A stretch of DNA of 63,167 nucleotides from Prevotella conceptionensis 9403948 (GTDB lineage Bacteria; Bacteroidota; Bacteroidia; Bacteroidales; Bacteroidaceae), in NCBI RefSeq assembly GCF_000312305.1, contig NZ_HE999444.1:201960-265126 (forward strand). The letters are read 5' to 3'. Both the position numbers and the translations under genes were made by a program. Shown one piece after another: positions 8,343 to 18,200 of this stretch. Numbering within the stretch: the stretch's first letter is position 1; each line of letters begins with the position of its first letter. Below the pieces are notes generated by a model, which saw nothing but the letters and a program-made list of their open reading frames with translations, had not been told where the DNA came from and did no database searches.

Positions 8343-8374
8343 CAAAAGTAGAGGACCTTTGATGTTATTCCAAG
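8343..8374 (-). promoter_or_regulatory. Promoter of the mobilization operon
   Basis: On the minus strand the -7 element is TACTTTTG (8343-8350), with CTTG (8371-8374) 20 bp upstream in place of the usual TTTG. The ATG of the DUF3853 gene lies 67 bp downstream. Confidence 0.5.
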
Positions 8375-8560
8375 AGGCAAGGATGCAGTGGGAAGTATCA
8401 GGAAATGTGAGGAAATCATAAGGGCTCACTAAGTGTAAAAACAGCAGCCTAAAATCACACTTTCAGAGATAAACTCGTCATCGCACGCTATCAGATTTAA
8501 ATGCCTTTGTTCTGAAACCAAGAATAAAGCCCAGCCCTTTATGTTAATACTCAGAGTTTC

Positions 8561-8592
8561 TTTGTTTTATTGAGGCTAATTTATTACCTTTG
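8561..8592 (+). promoter_or_regulatory. Promoter of the DUF262-DUF262-HD cassette
   Basis: TTTG (8561-8564), 20-bp spacer, TACCTTTG (8585-8592): a full match to the Bacteroidota housekeeping promoter. The first gene starts at 8618, so the leader is about 20 nt. No other good promoter is seen inside the cassette. Confidence 0.75.
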
Positions 8593-8617
8593 TTCATTAG
8601 AAATAAATAAGGCAAAT

Positions 8618-10306
8618 ATGGAATTTGAACCTAAAGGTATACTGAAAATTGAAGGTAGTTTTTTTGTTCCAGACTATCAGCGTGGCTATAGATGGGGAAC
8701 ATCAGAAGTAGAACTACTATTAAATGATATTACGGAAAACGGCAAGCAACATGGGCAGAATTATTATCTCCAGCCAATTGTCGTAAAGGCTATCGGCAAA
8801 AATAATTACGAACTTATCGATGGGCAGCAACGACTTACAACGCTTTATCTAATACTTAGTTATCTGCGTAAACAGCTTCCTAGTGTCCGTATTCGCTATG
8901 ATATTACTTATGAAACCCGAAAGGAAACACATGATTATCTTCAAAATATAGACTTTAGTAAGAAAGAAGACAACATAGATTTCTTTTTCATTGCCAATGC
9001 TTTTGAAACAATTGAAGGTTGGTTTGAAAAGAAGCAAAAGAATGGTGAAGACTTATTGGGGGTATGTATTAATTTTTATCAGCAACTTAACGATAATGTG
9101 AAAGTTATATGGTACGAACCGGAGGAAAATGTTAGCGGGGTAGAACTTTTTACCCGATTAAATATTGGTCGTATCCCTCTCACTAACTCAGAGTTGGTAA
9201 GAGCATTGTTTTTAAGTAGAAATAGCGGATTGACTAATGGTAGACAATTAGAAATAGCGGCAGAGTGGGATAATATCGAAAAAGAATTGCACTCTCCGGC
9301 TTTCTGGGCATTTCTTACCAATTATAATCCAAAAGAATACCCAAACCGAATAGAATTGCTATTTGACATGATGGCTGGTGGACGAAAAACGAAAGATAAG
9401 TATGCAACCTTCTTTTTCTTCAATCAGCGCATTAATGAACAAGGGAATAAGATAGATGTATGGAATAGCATTATAGCCTTTTATGAGCAACTAAAAGAAT
9501 GGTATGAGAGCAGAGAATTATTCCATAAGGTTGGATATCTTGTTGCATTGAACCAAGAAAACCTTCGCCGTTTACTTAATGAAACAAAAGAGATGAAGAA
9601 GTCGGAGGTAAGTAGCTATATTGACTGCAAGATAAAAGAAAGTCTTAAAGATATAGAATCGCTGGAGAACTTAAATTATCACGATAATTACCAAGACATT
9701 CATAATGTATTGCTCCTTTTCAACATTATCTCAATAATGAAAAACGATGATGATAGTCTGCGCTTCCCCTTTGATAAATATAAGGCAAATGGTGTAAAAT
9801 GGAGTATGGAACATATACATGCTCAGAATGCTGAAACCTTGAACACAAGCGAGAAGCGAAAAGAATGGTTAAGGCTTCATTACGAAGTTTTGCCAAAAGG
9901 AAATAGCGAAGATATTAAAGAGTTAGAATCAAGAATAACAGAAGCTCTTAAATTAGAAGTAGTGAGCAGAGAATTGTTTACCACTCTCCAGCGAGATGTG
10001 TTTAGCTTCTTTTCAGAAGAGGAAAATGGTGAATATATAGATAATCTATCTAATATGGCTCTACTCAACTGTGCTGATAATGCAGCTTTGAACAATTCTG
10101 TGTTTGAAGTAAAACGGCAGCAAATCATCCAAATGGATAAAAAGGGACACTTCATTCCATACTGCACACGCATGGTATTCCTCAAATACTATAATAGTGA
10201 AATAAACTCGCAATTACATTCATGGGACGAAAACGACCGCAAAGCCTATATGTCTGCAATAAGCGAAGCCCTGTCCCCATATCTAACCTCAATAACTGGA
10301 GAATAA
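8618..10306 (+). CDS. DUF262 + DUF1524 (GmrSD-type) protein, first of the pair
   Basis: 562 residues from the ATG at 8618; the frame is open upstream, but that ATG follows the promoter directly. The N-terminal DUF262 domain shows VPDYQRGYRW (about 18-26), YYLQPIVV and the nucleotide-handling motif IDGQQRLTTL (about 67-76), then LFTRLNIGRIPLTNSELV. The C-terminal DUF1524 region has the HNH-type WSMEHIHAQN and later LSNMALLNCADNAALNN, a version of the GNLxLL...LN motif. Known: GmrS/GmrD carry these domains and cut glucosyl-hydroxymethylcytosine DNA using NTPs, and DUF262 proteins recur in defence loci. The next gene abuts without a gap, so both are made together. Target modification is unknown. 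Confidence 0.85.
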   Translation: MEFEPKGILKIEGSFFVPDYQRGYRWGTSEVELLLNDITENGKQHGQNYYLQPIVVKAIGKNNYELIDGQQRLTTLYLILSYLRKQLPSVRIRYDITYETRKETHDYLQNIDFSKKEDNIDFFFIANAFETIEGWFEKKQKNGEDLLGVCINFYQQLNDNVKVIWYEPEENVSGVELFTRLNIGRIPLTNSELVRALFLSRNSGLTNGRQLEIAAEWDNIEKELHSPAFWAFLTNYNPKEYPNRIELLFDMMAGGRKTKDKYATFFFFNQRINEQGNKIDVWNSIIAFYEQLKEWYESRELFHKVGYLVALNQENLRRLLNETKEMKKSEVSSYIDCKIKESLKDIESLENLNYHDNYQDIHNVLLLFNIISIMKNDDDSLRFPFDKYKANGVKWSMEHIHAQNAETLNTSEKRKEWLRLHYEVLPKGNSEDIKELESRITEALKLEVVSRELFTTLQRDVFSFFSEEENGEYIDNLSNMALLNCADNAALNNSVFEVKRQQIIQMDKKGHFIPYCTRMVFLKYYNSEINSQLHSWDENDRKAYMSAISEALSPYLTSITGE

Positions 10307-12400
10307 ATGAAACAATATAGCTTTATAGATGTGTGCCAACAAGAGTTAAATGGCATAGAAATACCTCTTATCCAGCGAGATTATGCCCAAGGACGCAAAC
10401 AAGAAGCAAAAAAGCGTGGTAGATTCCTGCAAGCTTTGCATGAGGCTGTAAAAGGAAAAGGGATAAGTCTAGATTTCATTTATGGAAGTCTTACAAAGGA
10501 TAAGAAGCTTATTCCTTTGGATGGTCAGCAACGGCTTACCACTCTGTTTCTATTACATTGGTATGCAGCCAAGCGCGATGGCATAGCAAAAGAGGAATGG
10601 GAGTGTTTGGGTAAGTTTACATATTCAACTCGTATCAGCGCACGGCGCTTTTGCGAACATTTGCAAGAGTTTACTCCTGTCTCTGAAAGTAAAGACCCTA
10701 TTTCAGCACAGATACATAACGAGGCGTGGTACTCGCTATCTTGGGATAACGATTCTACTGTGATATCTATGCTTCAAATGTTGGATGATATTGCGCTTAC
10801 TTTCCATGATATAGATGACCTATGGGAGGAAATATGCAAGAATAAGAAGATTACTTTCTGTTTTAGAACCCTTGAGGATATGGGGGTTACTGATGATATT
10901 TATATCAAGATGAATTCACGCGGGAAGCCTCTTACAGATTTTGAACATTTCAAGGCAGAGCTGACAAATTTGATAAAACGGGAAGATTTCAGCCTGAAAA
11001 TAGACAAAGACTGGACTAATATGCTATGGCCTTACCGAGGAGATAACAATATTATTGACGAAGAGTTTCTTGCTTATTTCCATTTTGTTACAGACATTAT
11101 ATGTATCAAGAAGGGTACCGATATTATTGGGGCAGATCAAGATTTTGATACTGGTAATAGTTATTTTGAAATGATATCGGTTTACAAAGATGAAGATAAC
11201 CAGAATATCAATTTATTGGAAAGATACTTTGATTGTTGGTGTGAGATTGGGGATATTGATAAGTATTTCAGCAGTTACCTTGCAAATTCCAAATATGAAG
11301 AGTCTAAAGTAAAAGTTTACGATTGGAATACCAACTTGTTTAAGGACTGTTGTGAAAATTATCGGGGAATAGGACGAAGAAGAAGCTCTTTTACTATAAA
11401 TAAAATAATAATGCTATATGCTTTTATTATCAGGAACACTGAAGGTAAACATATTGATGATAAGATATTTCGTCGCAGGCTTCGGATTCTACGCAACCTT
11501 GTGTGGAACTCAATTTACGAATTGAGAACAGATCGTATACAAAAACTCTTGGAAGAAACCGAACAGATTATCCTAGAGGGACAAATTTCAGTCAGCAAGG
11601 AAGACAGAGGATTCAATCGACAGCAGAAGGAAGAGGAACTCAATAAGCTAATTTGGTGTGAAACCCATTCTGCGTATGTTGATAATCTGTTCCATTTAGA
11701 AGACCATCATCTTCTTTACGGATGTACTGCTATAGCAGATTTGGGAAAGCCAGACATGATAGAAAAACTTCGTACTTTTCTTAATATCGAATTACAAACC
11801 ATCAGTAGGGCATTGCTTACTTATGGAGATTATGGTCAAACCATTAACAATTACAAGCAGATAGGCAATGGGGCAGAAGACGTTTGGAAACAGCTGCTAC
11901 ATCCTTCTAACCAGAGAGGCGGATTCGAAAATACACGGCGTGTGCTTGCGGAAATGTTAGACAATAGCCCTGCAGTCACGGAAGAAGAGCTGAATGAAAG
12001 AATAGACACTTATCTAAAAGCAACAGAAACTCCTAAAGATTGGAGATATTACTTCGTAAAGTATCCTTGCATACTGTCAAAACCAACCAACGGAAAGTAC
12101 GACTGGAAAAACAGCTATGAGTTAAATATAATGAGTGCCAATACCTATCGTGGGCGTTATTGGGATGCAATTTCCCTTGCAATATACAATAAATATGGAG
12201 AAATAGAGAATTTATTTTTGGATAATTGGGGAAATCCTCTAATGTTACCATCAGGAAACAAACTTGTTAATAAGCAAGGGTATTTTATAGTACTAAATAA
12301 AGAAGGAGAAACTTTGTATGAAGAAAAGATACCTCAAACTGATGGAGTAGACGCTAAGGATAGAGTTAATATGGCATTGTCGCTGATTAAGAGTTATTAA
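10307..12400 (+). CDS. DUF262-family protein, second of the pair
   Basis: 697 residues; its ATG follows the previous TAA directly. The DUF262 domain shows IPLIQRDYAQGR (19-30), PLDGQQRLTTLFLLHWYA (70-87) and IKMNSRGKPLTDFEHFKAEL, the sensor-like segment after the DGQQR motif. The rest (about 250-697) is largely helical and I do not see a clear DUF1524 EHIxPQ motif; an HLEDHHLLYG stretch sits where catalytic histidines might be but does not match well. It is therefore not a simple duplicate of its neighbour, with which it shares only the N-terminal core. The pair may form a hetero-oligomer with one nuclease-bearing and one regulatory or sensing subunit (inference). Confidence 0.8.
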   Translation: MKQYSFIDVCQQELNGIEIPLIQRDYAQGRKQEAKKRGRFLQALHEAVKGKGISLDFIYGSLTKDKKLIPLDGQQRLTTLFLLHWYAAKRDGIAKEEWECLGKFTYSTRISARRFCEHLQEFTPVSESKDPISAQIHNEAWYSLSWDNDSTVISMLQMLDDIALTFHDIDDLWEEICKNKKITFCFRTLEDMGVTDDIYIKMNSRGKPLTDFEHFKAELTNLIKREDFSLKIDKDWTNMLWPYRGDNNIIDEEFLAYFHFVTDIICIKKGTDIIGADQDFDTGNSYFEMISVYKDEDNQNINLLERYFDCWCEIGDIDKYFSSYLANSKYEESKVKVYDWNTNLFKDCCENYRGIGRRRSSFTINKIIMLYAFIIRNTEGKHIDDKIFRRRLRILRNLVWNSIYELRTDRIQKLLEETEQIILEGQISVSKEDRGFNRQQKEEELNKLIWCETHSAYVDNLFHLEDHHLLYGCTAIADLGKPDMIEKLRTFLNIELQTISRALLTYGDYGQTINNYKQIGNGAEDVWKQLLHPSNQRGGFENTRRVLAEMLDNSPAVTEEELNERIDTYLKATETPKDWRYYFVKYPCILSKPTNGKYDWKNSYELNIMSANTYRGRYWDAISLAIYNKYGEIENLFLDNWGNPLMLPSGNKLVNKQGYFIVLNKEGETLYEEKIPQTDGVDAKDRVNMALSLIKSY

Positions 12401-12410
12401 ATAGACGAAG

Positions 12411-12902
12411 ATGGAAGAAAATAACAAGTGGGTCGTTGCAGCAGCCAAAGTAGCACAGCGACTACATAAGGATCAAAAAGATAAGGCTGGTGTAAACTAC
12501 TTTAGTGGACACTTGTCTTACGTTGCCTCCTTGGGAAAAACATGGCAGGAAAAGGTTGTTGGATATCTTCATGATGCAAATGAAGATACACCTAATAGTA
12601 TTGACTCCATTCTAATGATGCTTGAAGAAGAATCAAAAGACACCTTGCTTGCTCCAGAAAGAGATAAAATTTCTAAAGCATTACTTCTACTCAATCACCA
12701 TACAACCAAAAGCAGAGAAGAATATATCAAGTGCATAAGTAGAGATCCGTTAGCAAAAGCCGTTAAAATAAACGATTTAACTCACAACATGGATGTTCGG
12801 CGTTTACCACATATTTCACCCAAAGATATTGAGCGATTTGAAAGATATAGGAAAGAGTATGCCATTCTTACTAAAGAGTTCACAAGAAATATTGTACACT
12901 AA
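12411..12902 (+). CDS. SpoT/MESH1-like HD-domain hydrolase
   Basis: 163 residues, about the size of stand-alone MESH1-type alarmone hydrolases. Metal-binding and catalytic residues: H34 in FSGHLSYVA, H54-D55 and E58-D59 in GYLHDANEDT, and D122 in VKINDLTHNMDVRRL, which parallels VKLADRLHNLRT of the (p)ppGpp hydrolase domain. No synthetase, TGS or ACT domain is present. It starts 10 bp after the second DUF262 gene with no promoter between, so it belongs to the cassette. Inference: removes a nucleotide signal or a modified nucleotide linked to DUF262 activity, or acts as the off-switch; an unrelated nucleotidase role cannot be excluded. Confidence 0.8.
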   Translation: MEENNKWVVAAAKVAQRLHKDQKDKAGVNYFSGHLSYVASLGKTWQEKVVGYLHDANEDTPNSIDSILMMLEEESKDTLLAPERDKISKALLLLNHHTTKSREEYIKCISRDPLAKAVKINDLTHNMDVRRLPHISPKDIERFERYRKEYAILTKEFTRNIVH

Positions 12903-13059
12903 GTGAAGGGTAACTATAAGAAAAGCTTATCCGTTTGGCAAGAGCGAGCTAATCATACAAAATATTCCAAACACTAAGCATTAATATTTATTTGTACGTC
13001 ATACCCCGATAAGTTATGAGGTTGATATTCATAGTATCAAAAATTTTGGGTGCAATAAA

Positions 13060-13093
13060 GGGTGTAAATCACGTAACTCGTTGATTTACGCCC
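13060..13093. terminator. Hairpin after the cassette, possible terminator or island end
   Basis: GGGTGTAAATCACG (13060-13073) pairs with CGTTGATTTACGCCC (13079-13093) with one bulge and one wobble; TTGTTTG follows. It lies 158 bp after the HD gene and 8 bp from the 3' end of tRNA-Ser, so it could end the cassette transcript, the tRNA transcript, or mark an attachment site. 12903-13059 shows nothing else. Confidence 0.5.
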
Positions 13094-13100
13094 TTGTTTG

Positions 13101-13185
13101 CGGAGAGAGAGGGATTCGAACCCCCGGTACCTCTCGGTACGGCAGTTTTCAAGACTGCTGTAATCGACCACTCTACCATCTCTCC
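13101..13185 (-). tRNA. tRNA-Ser (UGA)
   Basis: 85 nt with a long variable arm. Acceptor GGAGAGA pairs with TCTCTCC; anticodon loop CTTGAAA gives UGA; the T arm has GGTTCGAATCC-type sequence (minus-strand GGGGGTTCGAATCCC). CCA is not encoded. Its 3' end faces the accessory island. Confidence 0.95.
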
Positions 13186-13218
13186 TTTATTATAGAAGGC
13201 CTTAGTGGTAAGGCGGTG

Positions 13219-13248
13219 CAAAGATAACACTTTTTTTGATTTGGCAAA
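13219..13248 (-). promoter_or_regulatory. Promoter of tRNA-Ser
   Basis: Minus strand: TATCTTTG (13219-13226) with TTTG (13245-13248) 18 bp upstream, slightly shorter than the usual 20 bp. It lies 34 bp before the tRNA 5' end. Confidence 0.6.
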
Positions 13249-13333
13249 CGATGTTCGAAATTTTATAAACAAAGTTACAGAAATGTTCAAATACAGGCCT
13301 TAGGAGGCAACACTTAATGAGGAACAGACGGGT

Positions 13334-13496
13334 TAGAGATGGCTTAATGCGGGTTAGAAATGGCTTAGAGATGGTTATAGATGTTTTATAGATGGCTTAT
13401 AGATGGCTTAAAATGGCTTAGAAATGGTTTAGAGATGGGTTAAAGAAGGCTTAAAGAAGGCTTAAAGCGGCTTAGAGATGGTTTAGAGATGGAACC
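13334..13496. repeat. Degenerate tandem repeat (ATGGCTTAGA units)
   Basis: About a dozen units of 10-14 bp built on ATGGCTTAGA / AAGGCTTAAA. It fills the space after the lytic transglycosylase gene and overlaps its last codons and stop. Confidence 0.75.
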
Positions 13497-14673
13497 GATA
13501 CTTCTTTGTGGCGCGCTGTGGAACCATCGAACCATAACTTCCCGAAATACCGCCAGGAGCCATACCCATGTATTGCTGCCAGCGATTACCAATGCGTTCC
13601 ACATAGTCTACCGTTTCGCTGCCGCGCATATAACCATTCTTCACGATAGGGTCGTTATAAAATTGCGGAGTGCTTAGGCGTAAGACGAAAGGTGCCACCT
13701 CTTCCCAACGTTGCGGGTTTCGGCCGTACTTCCGCGCCAAAGCCATAGCATCGCGCACATGACCCGCACCGCCATTATAGCTGGCTAACACAAAACGTAT
13801 GCGTTCCATGCGGTCGCCAATGTCGTTGAACTTCCCGTCCAGTTCCCTGATAAGCCTTGTGGCCGCCGCAACATTGGGTTCAGGTTCATGCACTTGACTG
13901 GCAGGCAAACCCAAATGAGCCGCCGTGCCAGGCATTATCTGCATCAATCCCCTTGCACCAGCCCACGAATGCGCCTGCGGGTCGAACGTAGATTCCTGAT
14001 AACATTGCGCCGCCAACAACCGCCAATCCCAGCGGGCGGTTGGCGCATACTTCTGGAAAAGATGGTCGTATTGCGATATAACGCCCGCCTTTCGGTCCAG
14101 CATGGGCGAATAAACATGGCGCGTAATGCTGCGCGACGAAAGCGCGAACTGCTCTTCGGCCTTAATCTTTGCTAGCAATGCAGGCTTAAACCACTTGTTC
14201 AGCGTGTCGGCCAAAGCCTCGTTCCCCTCTTGAACCGCCCACTGGCCATTGCCCGATGCCGACGATGCACCACAAAAGGCCACGCCCCCTACCTTTTTGG
14301 GCAAGAAGAAAGCCACCAAATCGCCATCGCCATTCTTTAATCTTGCCACCATGTCGGCCGTGTCTTTGCACACTTCCACCCTAAGCGAAACACCCAGCGC
14401 TTTGGCAAAACGTTCGCAAAGCAGATATTGCAAGCCCATTCCGCGACCGTGATAGTCGTAGTAATTCTCTGGACCTGTAAGGGTAAGCATGATGAGTTCG
14501 CCGTTGTGGATAATGTCGTTGAGCGAAAAACCGCTTTCTGCCGAAGTGGCACTATCGGCACCAAGCGTCGTACCCCACGGCGTTTCCACGGGTTGGTTTT
14601 GTTTCTTATGGTTGCAAGCCACTAGGCCAACAACCATCAGCATGATGAAGGATAGGCGAAAGAGGATGTTCAC
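13483..14673 (-). CDS. MltF-like membrane-bound lytic murein transglycosylase (lipoprotein)
   Basis: 396 residues. Lipoprotein signal with lipobox VGLVAC (C20). A solute-binding-like region follows (about 50-165, IIHNGELIMLTLTGPENYYDYHGRGMGLQYLL), then a GH23 SLT domain from about 205: catalytic E227 in CYQESTFDP, GARGLMQIMPGTA, and ASYNGGAGHVRDA. This two-domain order is that of MltF. Role: cleaves peptidoglycan glycan strands to 1,6-anhydro ends for wall turnover. The last codons lie inside a tandem-repeat tract. Stands alone as a gene. Confidence 0.9.
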   Translation of the reverse strand: MNILFRLSFIMLMVVGLVACNHKKQNQPVETPWGTTLGADSATSAESGFSLNDIIHNGELIMLTLTGPENYYDYHGRGMGLQYLLCERFAKALGVSLRVEVCKDTADMVARLKNGDGDLVAFFLPKKVGGVAFCGASSASGNGQWAVQEGNEALADTLNKWFKPALLAKIKAEEQFALSSRSITRHVYSPMLDRKAGVISQYDHLFQKYAPTARWDWRLLAAQCYQESTFDPQAHSWAGARGLMQIMPGTAAHLGLPASQVHEPEPNVAAATRLIRELDGKFNDIGDRMERIRFVLASYNGGAGHVRDAMALARKYGRNPQRWEEVAPFVLRLSTPQFYNDPIVKNGYMRGSETVDYVERIGNRWQQYMGMAPGGISGSYGSMVPQRATKKYRFHL

Positions 14674-14752
14674 ATTCTTGTTTTTTGAGGGCGAATACGG
14701 GGTTTACGTTATAGGCATGCGCGGGTATTAGCATGCCACGGTCATGTTGTTG

Positions 14753-15085
14753 TTAGTGGTGTTCGGGTACGATGGCGAAGAAAACAAAGTCTTCCGTGCC
14801 GTTGTTTTCAAAATAATGGGCGTGCCCCATAGGACAATAATGCACCTGTCCTGGTAAGAGCGTTTCTTTTTCGCCGTCGCAATAAAACGTTCCTTCGCCG
14901 CTCAATGCAAACACCACCTCGCAATTTTCTTCGTGCTTGTGCAGCCCGCTTGCAGCCCCTGGTTTCAAAACGTTGCGCATAATGCGGCACTTGTCGTCTA
15001 CAAAGGCGCGCATGAACATTTCTCCATGTCCACCCTTAAAACCAACAATCTTGGTTTCTTCCAATTTATTCAAGTCGATGTGCAT
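14753..15085 (-). CDS. Small single-domain cupin protein
   Basis: 110 residues from the ATG at 15083-15085; a longer frame reaches 15205, but that extension translates the terminator and promoter and is not credible. Cupin motif 1 is visible as PGAASGLHKHEENCEVVFALSGEG (histidines in HKHEE, E downstream) and motif 2 as LLPGQVHYCPMGHAHYFEN. Such metal-binding cupins include isomerases, dioxygenases and sensors; the substrate cannot be told. The minus-strand -7 element TACCTTTG lies at 15110-15117. Confidence 0.8.
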   Translation of the reverse strand: MHIDLNKLEETKIVGFKGGHGEMFMRAFVDDKCRIMRNVLKPGAASGLHKHEENCEVVFALSGEGTFYCDGEKETLLPGQVHYCPMGHAHYFENNGTEDFVFFAIVPEHH

Positions 15086-15119
15086 AACATTTTCTTTGTT
15101 TGTACCTTGCAAAGGTAGC

Positions 15120-15160
15120 AAAAAAAGAGGACACTCCCTTATAGGAAGTGCCCTCTTTTG
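15120..15160 (-). terminator. Rho-independent terminator of the TonB receptor gene
   Basis: Minus strand: AGAGGGCACTTCC, loop ATAAG, GGAGTGTCCTCT, then TTTTTTT. It is about 70 bp past the receptor stop and, with A/T runs on both sides, may work in both directions. Confidence 0.85.
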
Positions 15161-15228
15161 TATAATTACTGCGCTGTAAACGGGGCATTGTCGGCATAAT
15201 GCCACCGTTTACGTAAAAGCCATTTGGC

Positions 15229-18200
15229 TTAGAACGTAACGCGCAAGCCCACTTGTGCGTGCCAACGGCTGGCCACATCGCTAACAAATGGTGTATTGTC
15301 GAAATACTGGAACGATGCCACTTTCGTATCGGCTGCGGCACCATCTTCAACGCCCTGAACTTGCAACTTGTTAATGTTGTAAACAGAACCATAAGTTGTG
15401 CCCCAGTTCTTGTTAAGCAGGTTGGCCACGTTAAGGATGTCGAATACCAACTCTATTTTGCTGCCGCGTCCCTTCAAATAATAGAAGTCTTGCGAGATGT
15501 GCAGGTCGAATTGGTTTTCCCAAGGCGTCAGGTGTGAGTTGCGTTCGGCGTATTGTCCACGATGTTTGCGTGCATAGCTGTCGCCTTCAATCCATTGTTC
15601 AAACTGCGCCTTCTGTTCGTCGGCCGTAATGGTTCTCGAACCAACCTTCTTGTCCACAAACTTCATCTTAGCCAGTTCGTCTTTGGTGGGGATGTACAGC
15701 AAGGTGTTGCCTTTACGATAGTCGCCATTAAACGATTCGTTTTGGCTGTCGCTCATGGTCAAGCTATAACGTTGTCCGCTCGACCCGTTGTAAGTAAGCC
15801 CAACATGTGTTTGCCAGCGTCCATTGCCATAACGTTTGCTGTTATAATTGGCTGTAACAACAAGGCGATGGGGGATGTCGAACATCGAAGCAGCCAATAC
15901 GGGCTCGTTGGGGTCTACGTTATAATAATAGCCCCAGTTGGAAAGGGCGATAGACGAAGTTCCATCGTTTACCGAGTACGAACGGCCGAACGTGTAGTTA
16001 GCCATGAGGTCGAGGCCGAACTTAAACGACTTCTCCACCTGGGCACTTAGCGAATAGCTGTATCCCTTGTTCGTATTCTTCATATTAACAATACTGCTGT
16101 AACTACCCGGCTTGCTGGCGTAGAAAATGGTAGACGAGTTTTCGGCACCCTCCACAGCATATACTCGTTTGCCTTCGTTTACAAGTGCCAGGTTTTCAAA
16201 CCAAACGTTGTTGAGGTTTCGCGAGTAAAGTCCTTCCAAGGTAAACTTCATGTCCCAAGGCAGTTGTTGTTCCCAAGCCAAGTTGGCACGGAACACCTGT
16301 GGGAACTTGAAGTTACGAGCCACCGTTGCAATATTAGGTTTCACAGGAACGGCATTAAGCCCAGGGGCATGTGCCGCCTCTTCTGCATTGTTCTTATACG
16401 TTTCGAACGAAGGAGCAAGTGCACCCGTTTTTGAGTTTGCACGAATAGACACGCCTTTTTGCTCTATACCTGTGTTGGCCCAAGCGTTTTCAATCCAAAC
16501 GAAAGGTGCGCGCCCGTTGAAAATGCCCAGTCCACCGCGCAGCATCGTCTTATGGGTTTCGTCTGTGTACCAACGGAAACCGAAACGGGGCGAGAACATC
16601 AGCACCGACTTGGGCTTACGTCCTACAACAGCATCGTGTTTCGTGGAGAAATCGCTAGCATTAAAGTCTTTGTTTGTCGATGGGTTATTTACATAATATG
16701 GAATGTCGAGCCGCACGCCATACGTAAATTGCAGCAAGGTGTTCAAATCCCATTTGTCTTGAACATAAAAGCCTACTTGTCCGCTTTTAAAGGGCGTCTT
16801 CCATTCTCTTGTTCCTGTAATGTTGGTATCTGCGTGGTTCCAAGTAAACTCGCTAGCCTTATCTGTCATAAAGGCTGTGATGCCGCCCATGCCTTTGCTT
16901 CCATACGAATACCGTCCGGTAAAGGCTTGCATAAACGAGTTCTTCATGTCGTACAGCTCGTTATGCGTACCAAAGGTAATGTTGTGGTTGCCCAGATACC
17001 AAGAGAGATTGTCTTCCAACACCCAAATATTCTGTTCAAGAGCATTCAACCCCGAAGAATATTCGGTACCGATGTTGATGTATTTGTCTCCTGCTGTTTC
17101 AACTTTGGTTATAGGATCGTATGCGCCAACCTTGCTCATAGCCACATTGGGCGCACGGTAAGGGATGTCGCGGCGGTCGCGCACCATGGTCAATCCCACG
17201 CGCAACTCGTTGTAAAGCGAACGGCTGAGGTGCGAGTTAAGTTCGGCCACAAACGAGTGCATGTTGTTTACGCGCTTATAGCCGCTGTTTACGAAGTTGT
17301 ACGTGTTGTAGCTCGAGCTGATTTCGTCTTTATACGAGTCGTTAAACTGATAACGCAACGAGAACTTGTTGTTGCTGTTGATGTTCCAGTCGATGCGGCT
17401 CATGAGCGAGAATGCGCCCGAAGTGATGTCGGGGCGGCTATAATCTTCCCTTATTCCCGTTATCGTTTCGTATCTGTCGGCTATGGCCTTGGCCATGTCC
17501 AGGGTCATGAAATAGCCTGGGGCACCAGCGTAGTACGTAGCAGGGTAAGTGTTTTTCTTATACTCGGCACTTGCAAAGAAGAAAAGCTTGTCTTTCACGA
17601 TGGGACCGCCAAAGGTAGCACCAAAAGTCTTGGTAGACTCGTTTTGGTATTTCTCTTTCATCCTTGTGTTTTGGTTCCATTGGCCATAGAGGTTCTCATC
17701 GGTGTAGTAGGTGTAGGCCGAGGCTTTAAATTCGTTCGTTCCCGACTTGGTAATGGCGTTGATGGCACCGCCGGTAAATCCGCTTTGGCGGATGTCGAAA
17801 GGCGAGGCCACCACCTGTATTTGCTCAACTGCGTCTAGGGCAATGGGGTTGGCATTGGTTTGGTTGCCAATTGTGCCGCCACTCGACAAGCCGAACACGT
17901 CGTTGCTCACCATACCGTCTATTTGGAACGAGTTGTAACGGTTGTTTGCTCCTGCGATGGTAATACCGCCTTTTTTGTTGGCCTTTACCAATGGCGACAG
18001 CGTTGCCACATCGTAAATGTTGCGGTTAACGGTGGGCGTGTTGTCGATTTGTGTCTTCGAAAATTGCGTTGAAGCGCCCGTTGTACCAACGCCGGCCTTG
18101 CCTGTAACCGTTACTTCGCCCAGTAACTTGGCGTCTTCTTTGAGATCGGCGTTGAATACGCTTGTTTCGCCGAGAGCTAAATTTACGTTCTCGACCACTT

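Noticed and set aside
8570..8617. Earlier start for the first DUF262 gene
   Set aside because: It lies on the promoter itself; ATG 8618 is the first after the -7 element.
15086..15205. N-terminal extension of the cupin
   Set aside because: It would translate the terminator hairpin and the -7 element; MHIDLNKLEE is the natural start.
16459..17838. 459-codon frame antisense to the TonB receptor
   Set aside because: The receptor on the other strand has clear domains; this frame has no family signal and no promoter.
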